Assembly (NCBI GenBank): GCA_020435965.1
Contig: JAGQYS010000083.1
Location: 174 to 34,518 of the forward strand
Length of the DNA: 34,345 bases
From: Flavobacteriaceae bacterium
Lineage (GTDB): Bacteria > Bacteroidota > Bacteroidia > Flavobacteriales > Flavobacteriaceae
Direction of reading: 5' to 3'
In this document: one piece after another, positions 32,402 through 34,345 of the stretch
How positions within the stretch are numbered: position 1 is the first letter of the stretch
How the letters are laid out: every line of letters begins with the position of its first letter
Notes under the pieces: generated by a model
Database searches by the model: none
What the model saw: the letters and a program-made list of their open reading frames with translations, nothing else
What the model was told of the DNA's origin: nothing
Translations under genes and position numbers: made by a program

Positions 32402-32767
32402 ATGAAGCAACTCTTACTCGTTTTTATTGGTGGTGGTTTTGGTAGCGCTTTACGGTTTCTGATTGGCAAATACATGAACTCAACAGAAACTGGAATTCCT
32501 TGGGGAACGTTTACTGCCAATATTTTAGGAAGTTTAATTATTGGAATTATTTTAGGGCTTGCTGCCAAAAATGATGCATTATCTTCTAGCCAAACACTAC
32601 TTTTAGCCACTGGTTTTTGTGGTGGTTTTACAACGTTTTCAACCTTTGCTTATGAAAATCATGTGTTTTTAAAATCTGGTGATTTTACAAGTTTTGCTTT
32701 ATACACCATTGGTAGTTTTGCAGTTGGGATTCTTGCTGTTTTAATTGGAATCTCTGTTGTAAAATAG
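32402..32767 (+). CDS. crcB: Fluoride channel CrcB/FluC
   Basis: A 121-aa four-helix membrane protein that exports fluoride as a dual-topology dimer. Family signatures: GGGFGSALRFLIGKY, WGTFTANILGSLIIG with the conserved Asn40, and GFCGGFTTFSTFAYE carrying the Phe-box residues (Phe76, 79, 82). Length is typical. It begins on the base after the stop of the SRPBCC gene, with no spacer, so translation is probably coupled. No fluoride riboswitch pattern was recognised upstream. Confidence 0.94.
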   Translation: MKQLLLVFIGGGFGSALRFLIGKYMNSTETGIPWGTFTANILGSLIIGIILGLAAKNDALSSSQTLLLATGFCGGFTTFSTFAYENHVFLKSGDFTSFALYTIGSFAVGILAVLIGISVVK

Positions 32768-32865
32768 AAATGCCATTTATGCGAAAAATACGATATTCTA
32801 CGTATGTTTTCGTATGCATAATATTTAGATTTTTGTCATAGTTAATTTTTAAAAAACTTAATATC

Positions 32866-33918
32866 ATGAAAAAAATCTTACTTTTTGTAACTTTAATTTT
32901 ATTTAGTTACTCCCAAGCCCAAAACATTTTAATTGTAGATAACAATGTAAATGTAGACACCTCACCATCACATATTTATAACAACTTTGCAGCAGCCATA
33001 GCAGCAGCAGCAAATGGCGATATTATTTACATACAGCCTTCAATAACAAGTTACGGAAACATAACTGTTTCCAAAGAGATTACAGTTTATGGCATTGGTC
33101 ATACTCCAGAACTAAATTCTGGTAGAAGCACTAACATTGGAAATATTTTAATTGCAGCCAGTAACGTAAAAATTAGTGGTTTAAATATTGTAACTACTAT
33201 AACAATTAACAATACGATCCATTCAAACATTACTATTGAGAATAATAAATTTGAAGCCATTAATATGGCTAGCGCTATTACAAATAATGTAATTATTCAA
33301 GGTAATGTTATTGGGTCTGCTATTTATTTAAGCTCTAATAATGCAAATAGTACAAACATAACAATCACTAATAATTTTATCGATTCTCCTACAGCTAATC
33401 CTTTTCAATATTTTAACAGCACTACCATTTTTAATAATAATGTTATAAATTGGGTAGCCGTTACAACACAAGCACTTTTTTACATTCCTACAGATTTAGT
33501 TGCCCAAAACAACATTTTTGTTTCTCAAAACACATTTAATGGTACAGTTTGGCAAACTGCTGGGACACCAACAATTTTTAACAACTGCCTTACTTATAGT
33601 TACAGTGGTGTTACCTTAGGAGCTTTAAATGGTACTGGCAATTATAATAATACAAACCCATTATTTGTAAGTATTCCAGGCACCAATCCAAATTGGGATG
33701 TTGCAAATGATTATCATTTAGGTGCTGGATCAACAGGTGTAAATGTAGGTACAGATAGCAATGATGTAGGTATTTTTAATGGTTATTACGACTTTGATAT
33801 GAGAGGCTATCCTACTCTATTGCCATACTTGACAGAAATGACCATTAGCAATAATATGATTCCAGCTGGTGCAAACCTAAATGTAAATCTTAAAGCAGAC
33901 GCAAACAAATCTAACTAG
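32866..33918 (+). CDS. Secreted right-handed beta-helix protein
   Basis: A 350-aa protein with a signal peptide (MKKILLFVTLILFSYSQAQ). The body is built of short Asn- and Ile-rich turns (NITVSKEITVYGIGH, NVKISGLNIVT, NITIENNKFEAIN, NVIIQGNVI, NITITNNFI) typical of parallel beta-helix, pectate-lyase-like proteins. A closing segment (DYHLGAGSTGVNVGTDSNDV, then GIFNGYYDFDMRG) resembles the end of Bacteroidota choice-of-anchor Q-type proteins. No catalytic residues of a known lyase can be assigned, and no sorting domain is present at the C-terminus (AGANLNVNLKADANKSN). It lies 8 bp before the next gene and is probably co-transcribed with it. Confidence 0.85.
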   Translation: MKKILLFVTLILFSYSQAQNILIVDNNVNVDTSPSHIYNNFAAAIAAAANGDIIYIQPSITSYGNITVSKEITVYGIGHTPELNSGRSTNIGNILIAASNVKISGLNIVTTITINNTIHSNITIENNKFEAINMASAITNNVIIQGNVIGSAIYLSSNNANSTNITITNNFIDSPTANPFQYFNSTTIFNNNVINWVAVTTQALFYIPTDLVAQNNIFVSQNTFNGTVWQTAGTPTIFNNCLTYSYSGVTLGALNGTGNYNNTNPLFVSIPGTNPNWDVANDYHLGAGSTGVNVGTDSNDVGIFNGYYDFDMRGYPTLLPYLTEMTISNNMIPAGANLNVNLKADANKSN

Positions 33919-33926
33919 ACACGAAC

Positions 33927-34345
33927 ATGAAAGCTTTATATACATTTTTATTATGCTGCTTTTGCTTAGGTGTCGTTGTAGGTCAATCAGATATTGCAAG
34001 TATAGAATATTTTTTTGATGCAGATCCTGGAATTGGTAATGGTATTCTCATTGATATTGATCCTGATGCAGCATCTATAGATCAAAATTTTAATATACCT
34101 ACAACAGGACTATCTGAAGGTACTCATCGATTATTTATGAGATCCGTGAATTTAGATGGTACTATAAGTATGTTTGAACATAAAACTTTTAGAATTGCTC
34201 CTGCCTCAGACAATAATACTTCAGACATTGTTGAAGCCGAATATTTTGTTGATCAAGATCCTGGTGTCGGTAATGCTAATTTTATTGATGTCGTTGATGG
34301 CAGCCTCGTAAATGAAGCACTAAATATTAATACTGGAAGTATGAG
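33927..34345 (+). CDS. Secreted repeat protein, cut by window end
   Basis: An open frame of 139 codons from ATG 33927 to the right edge. Signal peptide ALYTFLLCCFCLGVVVGQ. At least two repeats are visible, IEYFFDADPGIGNGILIDI and AEYFVDQDPGVGNANFIDV, about 85 residues apart, each followed by a beta-rich part (GLSEGTHRLFMRSVNLDG in the first). This EYFxDxDPGxGN repeat is familiar from large Bacteroidota secreted proteins that usually end in a T9SS sorting domain; that end lies outside. It follows the beta-helix gene by 8 bp. The function is unknown. Confidence 0.82.
   Translation, partial: MKALYTFLLCCFCLGVVVGQSDIASIEYFFDADPGIGNGILIDIDPDAASIDQNFNIPTTGLSEGTHRLFMRSVNLDGTISMFEHKTFRIAPASDNNTSDIVEAEYFVDQDPGVGNANFIDVVDGSLVNEALNINTGSM

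Noticed and set aside
1-34345. CRISPR arrays, tRNA/rRNA genes, insertion sequences, prophage or defence genes
   Set aside because: No regularly spaced repeats, no cloverleaf-type sequence and no transposase, integrase or nuclease-helicase protein was recognised in the frames read.

Overview
The window comes from a low-GC member of the Bacteroidota, most likely the family Flavobacteriaceae (marine types such as the Winogradskyella/Psychroserpens/Olleya group would fit; the genus is a guess). Support: Bacteroidota-type promoter elements (TAnnTTTG) in front of many genes, weak or absent Shine-Dalgarno sites, a C-terminal type IX secretion sorting domain, an ECF sigma/FecR/STN-TonB receptor set, TPR-containing histidine kinases, and typical flavobacterial housekeeping genes (ffh-folD, argS, ilvE, mnmD, ctlX).

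Layout. 1-1579 (-): start of a large secreted von Willebrand A adhesin-like protein, running off the left edge. 1821-4059 (-): ffh-folD pair. 4146-4175: strong hairpin terminator. 4231-9796: a cell-surface signalling locus made of an acidic repeat lipoprotein (-), and divergently an ECF sigma factor, a FecR anti-sigma factor and a TonB receptor with an STN domain (+). Two near-identical 35-bp promoter elements face outwards on either side of the sigma gene. 9891-13121 (+): tricorn-like protease. 13281-15386 (-): argS and a small membrane protein. 15658-17828 (+): 42-aa leader-like ORF overlapping a TPR histidine kinase without an adjacent regulator. 17825-21424 (-): citrulline hydrolase-type ctlX, a TIGR01777 epimerase, mnmD with an inserted palindromic repeat, a cytochrome-c-like lipoprotein and a DUF4920 lipoprotein. 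21542-23288: ilvE, a MazG-like pyrophosphohydrolase, and a 61-aa membrane protein. 23502-28733 (+): TPR histidine kinase, LuxR-type response regulator and a T9SS-secreted PPC-repeat protein; a shared operator-like dyad lies upstream of the kinase and upstream of the secreted protein. 28833-29105: twin 28-aa membrane microproteins next to a dead copy of the end of the 61-aa gene. 29144-31243 (-): M49 dipeptidyl-peptidase III-like lipoprotein. 31373-32767 (+): SRPBCC/GyrI-like protein and fluoride channel. 32866-34345 (+): two secreted proteins, the second cut by the right edge.

The most system-like parts are (a) the ECF-FecR-TonB receptor-lipoprotein locus, where sequence alone predicts the sigma factor's promoter and ties the divergent lipoprotein to it; (b) the kinase-regulator-secreted protein unit with a shared dyad; and (c) the twin microproteins, whose differences are mostly synonymous. 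No tRNA, rRNA, CRISPR array, insertion sequence or phage gene was recognised.
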